A stretch of DNA of 64,000 nucleotides from KACC-23026 sp963829575 (GCA_963829575.1 CAWHJF010000021.1:124001-188000), one strand, 5' to 3'; counted from the stretch's first letter, positions 18,096 through 27,948 are shown. The notes: a model not told the origin generated them from the letters alone. Numbers and translations are program-made.

Positions 18096-18520
18096 AACAC
18101 TCAAACTGTGTTGTGTTCCGAACCTCGCCTATTTCCGCTTATTTTTTTATCAAATAGCAACAATCTTTTAGAAAAGAGCCTTTTCATAAATAAATCAGTC
18201 CGTTCGTTCTTATCTGTTGGTAAAGAAGGGGCACTTGCTTCAATACCTTTAAACCCAAATAAAAAATGTGGATGAACAAATAAGTTTGCCAAGCCACATC
18301 TTTTTAACACGTTATAAAGACCTACACTTAAAATAGATGCTCTCTATAGGTCTATAGTTATTCAATTTTAAACAAAATCAGCTGACTGTCCTTCTTTCAA
18401 ATAAGGGTGGTTAATTGACTATTTTTTTGGATCTCCGCTTTCTACTCATACCAAATGGTCAGTGTTTTACATATTGGTATATAGTAACTAAAATATTCAA
18501 ACATTCTTAGGAGGTTAACT

Positions 18521-19181
18521 ATGGAAGCCAAAAATTTAGAAGGATCCCAACTTACATTCTGTGCCCACGTTAACAAAGTGTATGATTGGGTAATTAACAA
18601 CTTTCCAATTCCAACAACCACTGTTATCACTGGTTTAACGGGACCATGTACACCAACAGGTTCTCCGATGACTCTACCAACCATTAACTCTGTATCATGT
18701 AGTATAAGTAGCTTTACCTATGATATTACAAACATTTCAGACGTCGATTTTGTCATCGATGGAACAACGGTTACGCTTCAATCCGTTACAATTGCTAAGA
18801 CCGTTACGTATTCCTTTACAGTAAATTACACGACGCCTGCTGGGGTTACGACAACTGAAACGGGTACAGCAACATCCGATCCGATTATTGAAACTGTTAT
18901 TTTATGTGCACCATCTGGAACTACAATTGATGTTAAACTTAAGTCCAAATTCAACATGTAATGTCCTTTCTTATGCATGTAATGCAGCAGGAGCACTTGA
19001 AGTGACTGTTGGTGGTACGCTTTGCCAAAGCATTATTGTCACTTATCCAGTTGTCGTTGAATTACCAGAAGTATTATGTTCTCCACGTGAAGAAATTTTA
19101 CCAACTTGCCCGCCACCAACTATTCCACCACAATGTCCAACAGTCTTTGGTCCTCCACCTTTTGTGGGTACAAAGGAATAA
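18521..19181 (+). pseudogene. Cys-rich surface protein, +1 frameshift near 18940
   Basis: The frame from ATG 18521 (GGAGG upstream) runs 146 codons to a stop at 18961. The next frame continues without a break in composition: the first ends VILCAPSGTTIDVKLK, and the second resumes STCNVLSYACNAAGALEV and runs to a Cys/Pro-rich end (PTCPPPTIPPQCP) at 19181. Joined, the product is ~220 residues, Thr/Val rich, with about nine spaced cysteines and beta-sandwich-like strands. Such proteins are common on Bacillales spore surfaces, but I do not recognise the exact family. The shift site reads GTT AAA CTT AAG T; a genuine mutation, a sequencing indel or programmed +1 slippage are all possible. Two unknown genes follow in the same direction. 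Confidence 0.6.
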
Positions 19182-19254
19182 TCAAACAGTCGTGGCATAG
19201 AATTGAGGAGAGGTGCAGACCTCTCTTCAATCCTTTTAAAAAGAGGCGATCTTC

Positions 19255-19809
19255 ATGGTGAATAATGATTTTCATAACTTAAAAGAAAAGCTGTCCCAAC
19301 TTGACAAAGAAACATCCATTTACCTTAAAGAACTTAAACAATTGCTTCTTATGAAAGACTTAGATCGAACTCCTTCTGTAATAGGATATTTCACCCATTC
19401 AGTAAACGTGACACATTCATTATCTGAACCCAATTTCATTTTAGGAAATCTAAAAATTGAAAATATTGGTCAAATTCCCATACATAACCTTATCGTCTGT
19501 TTAAATATGACTATTTCCTGTTCGTATGATTTATCTGGAAAGTACATATTAGATGAACAGCCAACTGGGATTTCGATGCCTTATTTTTGGCAATTAGTCG
19601 AACAAAAAGAACATGAATACTGGTTTAAATTAGTGAACAAAGAAACCCTAGCACCAAGTGAAACAATCACGTTCTCTGATTTCATGATTAATTGGAAGTC
19701 AGAAGAGTCCTATACATGTGGGGTCAGAGGATTTATCTATTGCGAAGAACTTCAGGAGGGGTTAACGGTCATCAATCCCATTAATCTAAGCAGAAAAATT
19801 TCTTCATGA
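19255..19809 (+). CDS. Unknown protein, spore-surface gene cluster
   Basis: This is a 184-residue protein that I do not recognise. Residues 1-40 are helical and charged (KEKLSQLDKETSIYLKELKQLL). The remainder looks like a beta-sandwich: FILGNLKIENIGQIPIHNLIVCLNMTISC, then LAPSETITFSDFMINWKS, a pattern seen in domains that bind or resemble surface fibres. No signal peptide is seen. A GAGGCGAT Shine-Dalgarno precedes the ATG. It lies 74 bases after the Cys-rich protein and overlaps the next gene by four bases, so the three are probably co-transcribed. Confidence 0.6.
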   Translation: MVNNDFHNLKEKLSQLDKETSIYLKELKQLLLMKDLDRTPSVIGYFTHSVNVTHSLSEPNFILGNLKIENIGQIPIHNLIVCLNMTISCSYDLSGKYILDEQPTGISMPYFWQLVEQKEHEYWFKLVNKETLAPSETITFSDFMINWKSEESYTCGVRGFIYCEELQEGLTVINPINLSRKISS

Positions 19810-20108
19810 AAAGTGGGGTCAAAGGGATGATTAATCAAGAGGTTTTTACTCATTTAGTTAACCAGTATGTCGAAAGTCAAACGAGCTCAAATACTGAATT
19901 AACGTTAGACCTTATGATTCTTTACCAATTATTAACTATTAAAGAGCGATATTCAGCACAAGAACAAAGTTTGGATGCTCATTACAGTAACAGAGATTCA
20001 TCAGAAGATCTTGCCAATTTGGAATTTACCGTCGATTCCATGATTGAGAAAAACCGTAAACAATTGAAAGAAATTCTTGATTCACTCCAAACAAAAGATC
20101 AAGTTTAG
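19806..20108 (+). CDS. Small helical protein, unknown
   Basis: This 100-residue protein starts at an ATG that overlaps the upstream stop (ATGA). An internal ATG seven codons in is an alternative. The sequence is acidic and predicted all-helical (TELTLDLMILYQLLTIKERY and DSMIEKNRKQLKEILDSLQ). No known motif is visible. Tight coupling to the previous gene suggests a shared role. Confidence 0.55.
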   Translation: MKSGVKGMINQEVFTHLVNQYVESQTSSNTELTLDLMILYQLLTIKERYSAQEQSLDAHYSNRDSSEDLANLEFTVDSMIEKNRKQLKEILDSLQTKDQV

Positions 20109-20112
20109 CTAT

Positions 20113-20140
20113 AAAACCCCTTGAAATGGGTTTAATTTTT
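20113..20140 (+). terminator. Weak terminator after spore-surface cluster
   Basis: AAACCC / GGGTTT with an 8-base loop is followed by AATTTTTAA, five bases past the stop codon. Confidence 0.45.
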
Positions 20141-20239
20141 AATCAACCATTTTTTGGATATTGTACGGCTTCTCCCAAACATAGTCATGATTAAAATCTA
20201 TAAAGCCAACGAAATAAGCCAGTGATTTATCCCCTTAAA

Positions 20240-20266
20240 AGCTCAGATGCTGTCTGAGCTTTTTTT
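20240..20266 (+). terminator. Strong rho-independent terminator
   Basis: AGCTCAGA (20240-20247) pairs perfectly with TCTGAGCT (20253-20260) and is followed by TTTTTTT. It probably backs up the weak terminator at 20113. The remaining gap 20267-20516 shows no ORF or RNA I recognise. Confidence 0.82.
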
Positions 20267-20516
20267 ATGATCTAAACAACCATGTGGATCTTTGTCCAAA
20301 TGAGAACTAAGAATAAATAAAACAGCCAGTCAGCCGTATTAGATCCTTTTCGGAGGATTAGATTGGCACAATAGGACATGCAATTTTATGGGTGTTCGTA
20401 TTACTTTAGGTGTGCCCTCTCAAACATTTTCCTTCTCATCAGGACGTGCAACACTAATACCTCTCCTTCTCTCAATTAATCCCTAGAATTTTCAACCGAA
20501 ATCCCATTAATTCAAC

Positions 20517-21431
20517 TTAATTGATCGAAACTCCTGAATCCATCACCAATCGAGATGGTGACGTTGTGAGCTTAGCGTTGACTCCCAGGGGTACACCGTA
20601 ATTAGGCTGGCAATGGCCGATGTGAAAACCCTCAACAACAGGGAAAGACGCATTTACGAAAAAATCTTAAAGCACTTTTTTCACTTCCGCCTGTTCGTCT
20701 GGGTCCACTTGGAAATCACCAATAACCACACCTTTGACAGACTTGAACGCCCCAGCTTGTTCGAGGTGAGTCAGCATCAAAGTAATCCGAAACGCGGGTT
20801 CTTCCACATCCTTAATGAGTAGGATCGCGTCTTCCGTATTTACTTGATAAGGTGTTCCCAACCCATGGGTGAGCAATGTGAGATTCCCTCCAACCAAACG
20901 GCCTTCACCCGTGCCATGAGCGAACGTGTTGAGGGGCGAGTTGCTAGAATCAAAGGTCAGAGATTCACCTGTGAATAAAGAGAGAAATGAGGATTCTGTC
21001 TCCAATGTTCTTTGTTCGTCATTCAGATCAGATGCGATCATCGGCCCGTGGAACGTCACCAAATCACTGAAGGTTTGAATTGAATTCAGCAGATACGTAA
21101 TATCGCTGTACCCCCAGAAAATTTTAGGATTTCTCTTTATTGTTTCGTAATCAATCCTCGGTGCAAGTCTTGCCGTTCCAAATCCTCCATTCGCACAAAA
21201 AATCCCGCGAATCGCAGGATCACAAAAAGCCTCTTGCAGATCTGATAGCCGTTTTTGATCCAAAATGGCCAAATCCTCTTCCACATCGAATACGTGCCTG
21301 CCAATAACGACATCAAGCCCCATCCCTTCAAGCACTCGTTTTCCCTGAATCAGATGGTCTTTGTCTGGTGGTCCAGCCGGTGCAATAATTGCAACCCGAT
21401 CCCCTTCTTTTAAGGCACGTGGATTAATCAT
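20517..21431 (-). pseudogene. LD-carboxypeptidase (S66, MccF-like) with internal TAA
   Basis: Frame 21431-20667 encodes 254 residues of an LD-carboxypeptidase: RVAIIAPAGPP at the start, GFGTARLAPRIDYETI, and the nucleophile region FWGYSDITYLL. It stops at TAA (20669-20667). The same frame continues without any shift for another 49 codons (DFFVNASFPVVEGFHIGH, then CQPNYGVPLGVNAKL) to a TAA at 20517-20519. That makes 304 codons, the normal family length. The lost part holds the catalytic His (in GFHIGH). A Lys or Gln codon changed to ochre is the simplest explanation; a sequencing error is possible. The family trims L,D-peptide bonds in murein stems or gives microcin C immunity. Confidence 0.85.
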
Positions 21432-21461
21432 CAGCTTTCCTCTCTTTCTTAATTCTCATAT

Positions 21462-21908
21462 TTATACAATCGTATACTTAAAGATCAATTCTCCATTCGG
21501 ATCCTTTTCATTTATGTACTCAAACCCCATACGCTTATATAGACGATAAGCGATTCTGTTCTCCTCAACAATACTCAAATAGATGACGTTTACGCCATAT
21601 TCTTGTGAAACAACATCTATCAGTTTACTCATGGCCAGTCTTCCCAAACCTTTGCCTTGATAGTTTTCGTCGATCATTATTCTGTCGATCCAGGTATCTT
21701 TATTAGGCCCAAAGGAACCGTACATGGCAAACCCAATGATTTCTTCCTCATAATAGATAGCTACAGGACGCCATTCTTCGTATGTATGCGCTTCTATTAA
21801 ACAATCCTCGACTGTTTCTATAAATTTTTCTTGTCCAGGTTTCAATTTAATATTTTTAACGCACCATTCATTGGTCTGGTCAATATCTCTAAAATAAACA
21901 TGACTCAT
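21462..21908 (-). CDS. GNAT acetyltransferase, polyamine (BltD-like)
   Basis: This 148-residue GNAT protein resembles B. subtilis BltD, a spermine/spermidine acetyltransferase. PVAIYYEEEIIGFAMYGSFG, WIDRIMIDENYQGKGLGRLAM (acetyl-CoA loop Q-x-x-G-x-G) and IYLSIVEENRIAYRLYKRMGFE are the matching segments. The likely reaction is acetyl transfer from acetyl-CoA to a polyamine in the cytosol. It sits 30 bases upstream of the broken LD-carboxypeptidase and may share its transcript. Confidence 0.8.
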   Translation of the reverse strand: MSHVYFRDIDQTNEWCVKNIKLKPGQEKFIETVEDCLIEAHTYEEWRPVAIYYEEEIIGFAMYGSFGPNKDTWIDRIMIDENYQGKGLGRLAMSKLIDVVSQEYGVNVIYLSIVEENRIAYRLYKRMGFEYINEKDPNGELIFKYTIV

Positions 21909-22010
21909 TTTATAACTATCAACACCTATTTAAAAAACTATTGTATTAAGCTATTACTCACCATTATAATATGGAGGCTTTTTTTTAACATTTCATTTTT
22001 GATTGACTAG

Positions 22011-22382
22011 CTACATTCTTGAAAGGAACATTGCGACCATTGTGAAGAATATAGCGATAATTGTTAAACCAAACACTGGAAGTGAAAACACTTTATTATT
22101 TCTTAACTCGAGTACACTGCTAATGGCTCCGATCACACATAATACAATCCATATTGGGATAAAAAAATGTTCAGCAAAGGACCCCGAATAAACGTTCAAC
22201 CAAAACAAGATCCAGTTTATAATAAATAGTGCTAAACTAATATACGATAATAGTTTAGGTTGTTTATACGAACTTCTTTTCACAATGCTTATAATTATCG
22301 GGATCACACACATAAAAAAGAAAATCAATAGAATTAAAATGGCTAAAATTGCGAAAAAAGACATGGCAATACTCCTTATCAA
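22011..22382 (-). CDS. Small integral membrane protein, unknown
   Basis: This 123-residue protein has four predicted transmembrane helices (about residues 8-30, 42-62, 72-90 and 98-119). It starts MIRSIAMSFFAILAILILLIF; no motif is recognised. It is a single gene, not obviously linked to its neighbours. Confidence 0.6.
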   Translation of the reverse strand: MIRSIAMSFFAILAILILLIFFFMCVIPIIISIVKRSSYKQPKLLSYISLALFIINWILFWLNVYSGSFAEHFFIPIWIVLCVIGAISSVLELRNNKVFSLPVFGLTIIAIFFTMVAMFLSRM

Positions 22383-22678
22383 CTAAGTACATAGAATATC
22401 TAAAAATATTAACAACCCTTATTTTCTTTTTCATATCTAATACTTGAAAGACGTAATAGGTTAGACCATTTTTTATCCTTTTGATTAATGTAACTTTTTT
22501 ATTTTCAATAAGAACAGCAGAACCTCTCTCTCATGACATTCCTTCTTAAATGAAGTTTGACCGTAACTTTATATGTCAGTAAAGTTCGCATTCCAAAAAG
22601 AATAGAAAAAAAGAGGACTTGTATGGTACGCTAGTTTTACTAGCTAGTAAACGAATTACGCGGAAGAGGGATCCCAAA

Positions 22679-23314
22679 ATGAAAATTGATCGACCAAAAA
22701 TAGCGTCGGAGTTAACCTCCATGGATTTCAGTGATATATATTATGAAGAAGATCCAATACTTGAAATGTGTGAAATCACCGACTCCACTTTTGAAAATGA
22801 ATCCATCGATCGAGTGCGACTTTATAATGCAGTGATACGGAATTGTAATTTCAGCCATACAGATTTTAGTAATATTCAATTGACAGATGTTCGTTTTGTG
22901 AATTGTGATTTCTCAAATGCCAATCTGAGCAACGCTTCCATTCATAGAGTTGAGTTTATTAGTAGTAAGTTACTCGGTAGTCAATTTCCAAAATCCTCTA
23001 TTGGTAATGTTAAGTTCGAGAACTCAATCTTAAACTTAGCGACATTCGGAAATTCAAAATTTGAAAAAGTGATATTTGAAAATGTTTCATTACAATCGAC
23101 CGACTTTTATGACTGTAAACTTAAAAAAGTTGAATTTGAATGTTGTAACCTGAATGGCGCAAACTTTGAACAAACCTCACTAAAAGGAATTGATATTAGT
23201 TCTTCTAATTTTGAGACAGTGATCGTTTCAATCGATGATTTAAGAGGATGCAAAGTATCGACCTATCAGGCTGTTCAATTTGCAACCCTATTAGGATTAA
23301 TCATTAAAGATTAG
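22679..23314 (+). CDS. Pentapeptide repeat protein
   Basis: The protein is about 211 residues and consists mostly of A(D/N)LXX-type repeats: NCNFSHTDFSNIQLTDVRFVN, DFSNANLSNASIHRVEFIS, ATFGNSKFEKVIFEN and NLNGANFEQTSLKGIDIS. These fold into a right-handed quadrilateral beta-helix. Some relatives mimic DNA and protect gyrase (Qnr type), but most Bacillus members have no proven function. The frame is open from TTG 22619. The ATG at 22679 (MKIDRPKIASEL) is the better start because homologues begin this way. Confidence 0.8.
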   Translation: MKIDRPKIASELTSMDFSDIYYEEDPILEMCEITDSTFENESIDRVRLYNAVIRNCNFSHTDFSNIQLTDVRFVNCDFSNANLSNASIHRVEFISSKLLGSQFPKSSIGNVKFENSILNLATFGNSKFEKVIFENVSLQSTDFYDCKLKKVEFECCNLNGANFEQTSLKGIDISSSNFETVIVSIDDLRGCKVSTYQAVQFATLLGLIIKD

Positions 23315-23495
23315 AATAACAAATTTCAAAAAAATCATGGCTTGCACTTATTTAATGTGCTTTGTAGAAGAACCCCACAGAAAAGAGAATTCCTATTTAA
23401 CATTTTATTTCGCTCTTTTTCTTCCAAACGAGGCAAGTAAGTTTAGTGCCCCGAATACGAGATTTGATTTTATTAGAGACTCTCAGGAATGAACA

Positions 23496-24243
23496 CTACA
23501 GCTTCTTCTGTAGTCGGTGTTCAAACCAAACATTTGACTCAATGTAATAAGCAAAGTGATTAGGGTGATAGATTCTGAGTGGAACAAAACCCGTAGGAAT
23601 GGGCGACTCTAAGTTATTGTCGAACTTTAGATGTGTCCACTTTTTCCATTGTTCGATCGACCCGTCAATGTACATCGATTTATCACAAATCTTTAACAAT
23701 TTTCCTCCGATTTTACTATGAATGTTTAACCAAGGATCATAATACTCACCCTTGTTGTTTTTCCTGTCTATGTATTCACTCATGTCAACATATGGATGAT
23801 CCGATTTCTTAGGGTCGTACTGGAACGATAAAATGTTCGATCCCGTTGTTATTCGCGACTCCTTTTATTTCACTAAGGACGACCTTACTTAGGCTTTTCC
23901 CCCTGAACTTCGGATTAATCACAACTGCCAAGGCACATAACTTATTTAAGTGGTTGTTGTTCTGTACATTTGCATAACTTCTAAGTATCGCGTCATCCCA
24001 TCCATCTGGAAGATCTTGTATCTCACCATTCCAATTAAGCAACAGAGAATTACCCGTTGCCTTTGGCTCACCTGAATTTTCATCCATAATGACAATCTGG
24101 TCGTTTGAAAACCCGTTCATTATAAAATCCCGATGTCGATTGCCAATCTTATCTTGTCTCATAAAGGGGTCCCACCCTAATTCATGAAGGTGGTTAGTGT
24201 GTCTTCTTAACTGTTTGTCTTCTGCTAAACGCTTTATAATCAA
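23496..24243 (-). pseudogene. GNAT-family acetyltransferase, frameshifted
   Basis: Frame 24243-23809 encodes the N-terminal 144 residues (LCALAVVINPKFRGKSLSKVVLSEIK is the acetyl-CoA-binding region) and stops at TAA right after HFIVPVRP. The -1 neighbouring frame continues directly with KKSDHPYVDMSEYIDRKN and ends at 23496. Deletion of one base near 23812 explains the break. The joined protein is about 248 residues. Either a recent mutation or a base-calling error is possible. Confidence 0.72.
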
Positions 24244-24353
24244 CTGAAATCACCCTTTTTCAGTACCCAAATTTATAAAATAAGTAGGAGTGTGACTGAT
24301 AAACTAAAGTGGACAGTTATTGATCAATAAAATTGAACACATATCTCTGAGCC

Positions 24354-24509
24354 TTATTTGTCAGCGTCCATATCATAAAAAGAATATTCTCCATCGTAAT
24401 GCCAGTTGTATGCAATTTGTTCAGCCTGCTCTTGAGTCATACTAGTAAACTTGTCATGCATTTTTAAGCCACTTCCAAAATTCAAAGTTTCATAACTGGA
24501 CCGATACAA
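24354..24509 (-). pseudogene. C-terminal remnant of a second acetyltransferase
   Basis: About 51 codons remain, ending at TAA 24354-24356, with SMTQEQAEQIAYNWHYDGEYS then FYDMDADK. The YSFYDM-x-AD ending is typical of a GNAT family in Bacillales (from memory). A stop codon precedes it and no N-terminal domain is present. The gap around it (24244-24890) otherwise holds no gene. Confidence 0.4.
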
Positions 24510-24890
24510 CTAAGGAACGGCGAAACCCTTGTTCAAGACACTCAATCTTATTTAACTTTAATCCTCTCTTCTCAAGAAAATTTGACCAATATGATGATAA
24601 TAGACTAGGGGGTATAAGAATTTAGATCCCTGTCTGACGGGAAAAATTCATAACCTTCTTCAGCACGAATGCTTCTCTTAATTTTCCCTTTGGATGACAG
24701 TCGGTCCTTTACCTGAAACGAACATCAATCCGTTTACAATTATAAAATGCGTATACTTAGCTTGTGGGTTGCTTGCATTGGGTAGGGTGATCCCTGCTGA
24801 TAATTTATTTGTAGGCGTTAAATCATTTTAAAACACTTGTTCTAAGTCAATAAAACAACTTCTAGTAAAACAGTTTGTGCATGCTGTGAA

Positions 24891-25319
24891 TTACATATGA
24901 AAGGTTTCTTTAATGACTTTGGCTACGTCAACTGGACTCAATTTGGTGTTGTTAATCTTGATATAGTTGGAGTATTTGATTTCACCTTCTAAAGAATTTA
25001 ATCTGTATTTATCCATTGAATTCTTTAAATTATTTTCAGACCATTCGACATCTCGTTTTGAGGGTTTATGTTCAAGTCTGTGAGAACTTTTATTCCGCTC
25101 TAGTCTCTCTTCTAAATCCGCTTCACGTTCCACATAATAAACAGTCCCTCCCCTATACTCAAAAATCTGAGAGACTTGATTCACATAGTCCCAATCTTCT
25201 TGCATATTAAATGCCCATACATAAGTGAAAATGATTCCAGCCAAATCACTCTTTGACACTTCTTCAAAGATCTCTTGTCGAAACAAGTTTACTAATCTTT
25301 TTCCATCTTTCTTCAACAA
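24891..25319 (-). pseudogene. Truncated P-loop kinase-like protein (C-terminal part)
   Basis: The 142 residues begin LLKKDGKRLVNLFRQEIFEEV and include GGTVYYVEREADLEERLERN (the lid-type Arg segment) and SPVDVAKVIKETF. This matches the C-terminal two thirds of small AAA/shikimate-kinase-like proteins of Bacillales. The N-terminal Walker A region is missing, and the sequence upstream belongs to a different family (Dabb-like). The gene was probably truncated by a deletion that joined two unrelated genes near 25305-25325. Confidence 0.62.
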
Positions 25320-25407
25320 AAGCTTGGTGATTTGACTGGCTATTGTAGGTCAAAGAATCATCTTGACTCTTAAACTCCATTGAAAATCCAAAATCAGAAT
25401 TCGTCAT
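25300..25407 (-). pseudogene. Dabb-domain remnant fused to kinase remnant
   Basis: From 25407 the minus strand reads MTNSDFGFSMEFKSQDDSLT, then NHQAFVEERWKK, resembling the C-terminal half of stress-response A/B barrel (Dabb) proteins. The region overlaps the 5' end of the kinase remnant in another frame. At the join, GAAGAAAGATGGAAAAAG could belong to either gene, suggesting microhomology-mediated deletion. Confidence 0.4.
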
Positions 25408-25429
25408 AGAACTTACTTGACGTAAAGCT

Positions 25430-25642
25430 GTTTCGTTTCAAGATGTCAATCACGATGGATTAAAAGACATCCTTGTCATCGTCTCGGATCAAGGCAATGT
25501 TGGAAAACCAATTGCTGCCGTTTTTCTACAAAACGCCAATCAAACCTTCCCTTGTGATAATAAACGCACTCAAGAGATGAATAATTCTGGACACAATACA
25601 GATATCAAAACCGCAACAGACTATCTAACAAAGCAATTCTAA
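25430..25642 (+). pseudogene. C-terminal remnant of FG-GAP/VCBS-like protein
   Basis: An open stretch of 70 codons preceded by an in-frame stop reads FQDVNHDGLKDILVIVSDQG, then IAAVFLQNANQTF, and ends ATDYLTKQF. D-x-N-x-D-G-x-x-D is a calcium-binding loop of VCBS/FG-GAP propeller repeats. No start codon or N-terminus is present, so this is the tail of a lost gene. A terminator follows immediately. Confidence 0.5.
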
Positions 25643-25647
25643 ACGTC

Positions 25648-25686
25648 AAAGCTTAGGAAGCTCTTCAAGTTCCCAAGCTTTTATTT
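25648..25686 (+). terminator. Terminator after VCBS remnant
   Basis: Arms AAAGCTTAGGAA (25648-25659) and TTCCCAAGCTTT (25670-25681) pair with one bulge and are followed by TTATTT. It supports the view that a real gene once ended here. Confidence 0.65.
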
Positions 25687-25765
25687 AACTATTTATATTA
25701 CCCCTTCTTGTTGGGGGCTTTTCAGAGAGCTCCTCTCTATAATGAAGAAGAGAATAGTCCCAAAC

Positions 25766-27094
25766 CTATCCTAAGTGTTTAATCACTTGTCTCTTTTTCC
25801 GATACCATAAGAATAGCCACGCTCTTAAAGCGTTGTCTGATGCAATCGCGATCCAAACCGCAGGCAATCCAAAGCCCATCTTCCAAGCAAATACGTACAC
25901 CCCCAGAGTGCGGATCACCCAAATTCCAATAAAAGTCACAACCATAGGGAACTTACTATTTCCACCTGCTTGCACAACCGACGTATCAACCGTAACCGAA
26001 GCTAAAAACGGTTGAGAGACGGTATCAATCATTAAAACGATCGTCAATAAATGAAGGACAGTCTCATTTTGAGTAAATAATTTTCCTACCAACGGACTTA
26101 GAAAGGCTAATAAAGCCGTTATTAGTGTCATCGAGATCGCAGCTTGCCTATAACTCCATTTTCGATACGCGTTTACATCTTCAGACTTTCCCTCGCCAAT
26201 TGCTTGCCCAATCAAAGCGCTAGCCGCTACTGCAAATCCCCCAGCTATTGTACTTGCAAAGGATGTAAGATTACCTGCGATGTTATGAGCGGCATAGGCA
26301 TTGGTTCCCATACGCACAATCAACCCAAAATAGATGACTTGGCCTAAACGCATGGACAATCTTTCTAGTGTTGCAGGTACGGCAAATGTAGTCATGCTTA
26401 CAACCAAAGTTCCTACTAACTTAAAATCACTAACTTTTAATGCAAGGGATGGTATCCCCTGAGACTTGATAAACAATCGACCAAATCCATAAATTCGTGC
26501 CAAAATCATGGCAATGGCAGCCCCTTTAAGACCTAACCCACCAAATGACCCTACTCCAAAAATTAAAACGTAATCAAGGGCCACATGAATCGCGTTCATT
26601 TCAAGACCAATGCGTAAAGGGGTTCTTGTATCACCAATTGCTCGAAATGCTGCCGACTGAGCCGTAAAAAGGGCGATGAATGGTGTGAGACCAAGAACGA
26701 CTTTAAAATAGACGAATGCTCGACTTTTTAACGCCTCATTCGCCCCAACCAAACTAAGTAATGGGTCAGGAAAAGAAACAGAAATTATAGAGAAAATCAA
26801 TCCTACCAAAAATGATAAGATCATCCCATGAAAAATAACGGACTTACTTCGATTGGCATCTTTCGCTCCAAAAGCTCTAGATAAAAATACTGAAAGTGTC
26901 GCAGAAAGAGCTGTAAACACACCGATATATGTAGTATTAAAAATATTAGTAACACCAACTGAGTTAATGGCAAGCAGGCCTAATTGAGCAATAAAAATAG
27001 AGTCCACAACGCCAAGCAAACTTTGAAGATAGGACTCCCCAATAGCAGGCAACGCCATTTTAAAAACGATTTTCGCTTGAACTGGAATTTGCAT
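25766..27094 (-). CDS. MATE-family efflux transporter
   Basis: This protein of ~442 residues has twelve predicted transmembrane helices and the duplicated MatE arrangement (FKMALPAIGESYLQSLLGVVDSIFIAQLG in the first half, TTFAVPATLERLSMRLGQVIYF in the second). It is a Na+ or H+ driven multidrug/metabolite exporter of the DinF/NorM-like branch. The ATG at 27094 (MQIPVQAKIV) has CGGAG seven bases upstream; the frame is open eight codons further. Confidence 0.9.
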   Translation of the reverse strand: MQIPVQAKIVFKMALPAIGESYLQSLLGVVDSIFIAQLGLLAINSVGVTNIFNTTYIGVFTALSATLSVFLSRAFGAKDANRSKSVIFHGMILSFLVGLIFSIISVSFPDPLLSLVGANEALKSRAFVYFKVVLGLTPFIALFTAQSAAFRAIGDTRTPLRIGLEMNAIHVALDYVLIFGVGSFGGLGLKGAAIAMILARIYGFGRLFIKSQGIPSLALKVSDFKLVGTLVVSMTTFAVPATLERLSMRLGQVIYFGLIVRMGTNAYAAHNIAGNLTSFASTIAGGFAVAASALIGQAIGEGKSEDVNAYRKWSYRQAAISMTLITALLAFLSPLVGKLFTQNETVLHLLTIVLMIDTVSQPFLASVTVDTSVVQAGGNSKFPMVVTFIGIWVIRTLGVYVFAWKMGFGLPAVWIAIASDNALRAWLFLWYRKKRQVIKHLG

Positions 27095-27220
27095 TGTTTT
27101 TCTCCGTTCAACTAACAAATAAAAGTCAATCTACCTAAAGAAATACTAACACCTATTTATGGCATATAAAATCAAACCTTATAAAATCCACCTAAGTTTC
27201 AGCACAACCAATATTATTTT

Positions 27221-27865
27221 TCAGTGCGTCTTTCCACCAATTTCCTTGAGATCTGTTTGAGTCGTAATTGTGGTCAAAATGGCAATCCGCAAGGCTTTAA
27301 TCACATTGTCCAAATGTAGCGAAGGTTGACCGGGAAAACGGACGGCTTGTTCTGGAATAAATGGAATATGTATGAAGCCCCCACGTATTGTTGGGTTTTT
27401 ACTTAGCAGATCCATTAATCCGTAGAAAAGATGGTTGCAGACATAGGTGCCCGCGGTCTGTGAAACTTCGGCTGGAATGCCAGCTCGACGTACATTTTCA
27501 ACGATGGATTTTATAGGGAGTGTCGACCAGTAGGCAACCGGTCCCTCCGAACGAATCGGTTCATCAATGAGTTGATCACCATTGTTATCAGGAATCGTGG
27601 CATCGATGACATTTATTGCCACCCTTTCCACACTAATCGCTGACCGTCCACCTGCTTGACCCACGCTGATGACAAAATCAGGTTTTACTTCTTTGATATA
27701 GGCATACAAGACATCAATTGATTCAGCGAATGTGACTGGAAGGGATTTTCCGATCACGGTATGCCCTTCAATTTGTTCACCATCCAACACCGTGATGGCT
27801 TCTAAAGAAGGATTAATTCGTTCACCACCAAAAGGTTCAAATCCGGTTACAAGAATATTCGGCAT
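27221..27865 (-). CDS. pcp: Pyrrolidone-carboxylate peptidase
   Basis: This 214-residue C15 peptidase removes N-terminal pyroglutamate from peptides in the cytosol. NILVTGFEPFGGERINPS is the family start. The catalytic triad regions are VERVAINVIDA (Glu), GTYVCNHLFYGLM (Cys, ~residue 142) and GGFIHIPFIPEQ (His, ~residue 165). The ATG at 27865 follows GGGAGAG at six bases. The length is normal. Confidence 0.95.
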   Translation of the reverse strand: MPNILVTGFEPFGGERINPSLEAITVLDGEQIEGHTVIGKSLPVTFAESIDVLYAYIKEVKPDFVISVGQAGGRSAISVERVAINVIDATIPDNNGDQLIDEPIRSEGPVAYWSTLPIKSIVENVRRAGIPAEVSQTAGTYVCNHLFYGLMDLLSKNPTIRGGFIHIPFIPEQAVRFPGQPSLHLDNVIKALRIAILTTITTQTDLKEIGGKTH

Positions 27866-27948
27866 GGTCTTCTCTCCCATCTTGATTTTCTCTTATATCT
27901 TAATTATAGGACAATCGCGTGTTTTCCGTAAAATGTGACGTCTGTCCA

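Noticed and set aside
18101..18310. 69-codon minus-strand ORF
   Set aside because: It lies beside a dispersed palindromic repeat, has no clear Shine-Dalgarno, and shows no family match that I recognise; probably part of the repeat environment.
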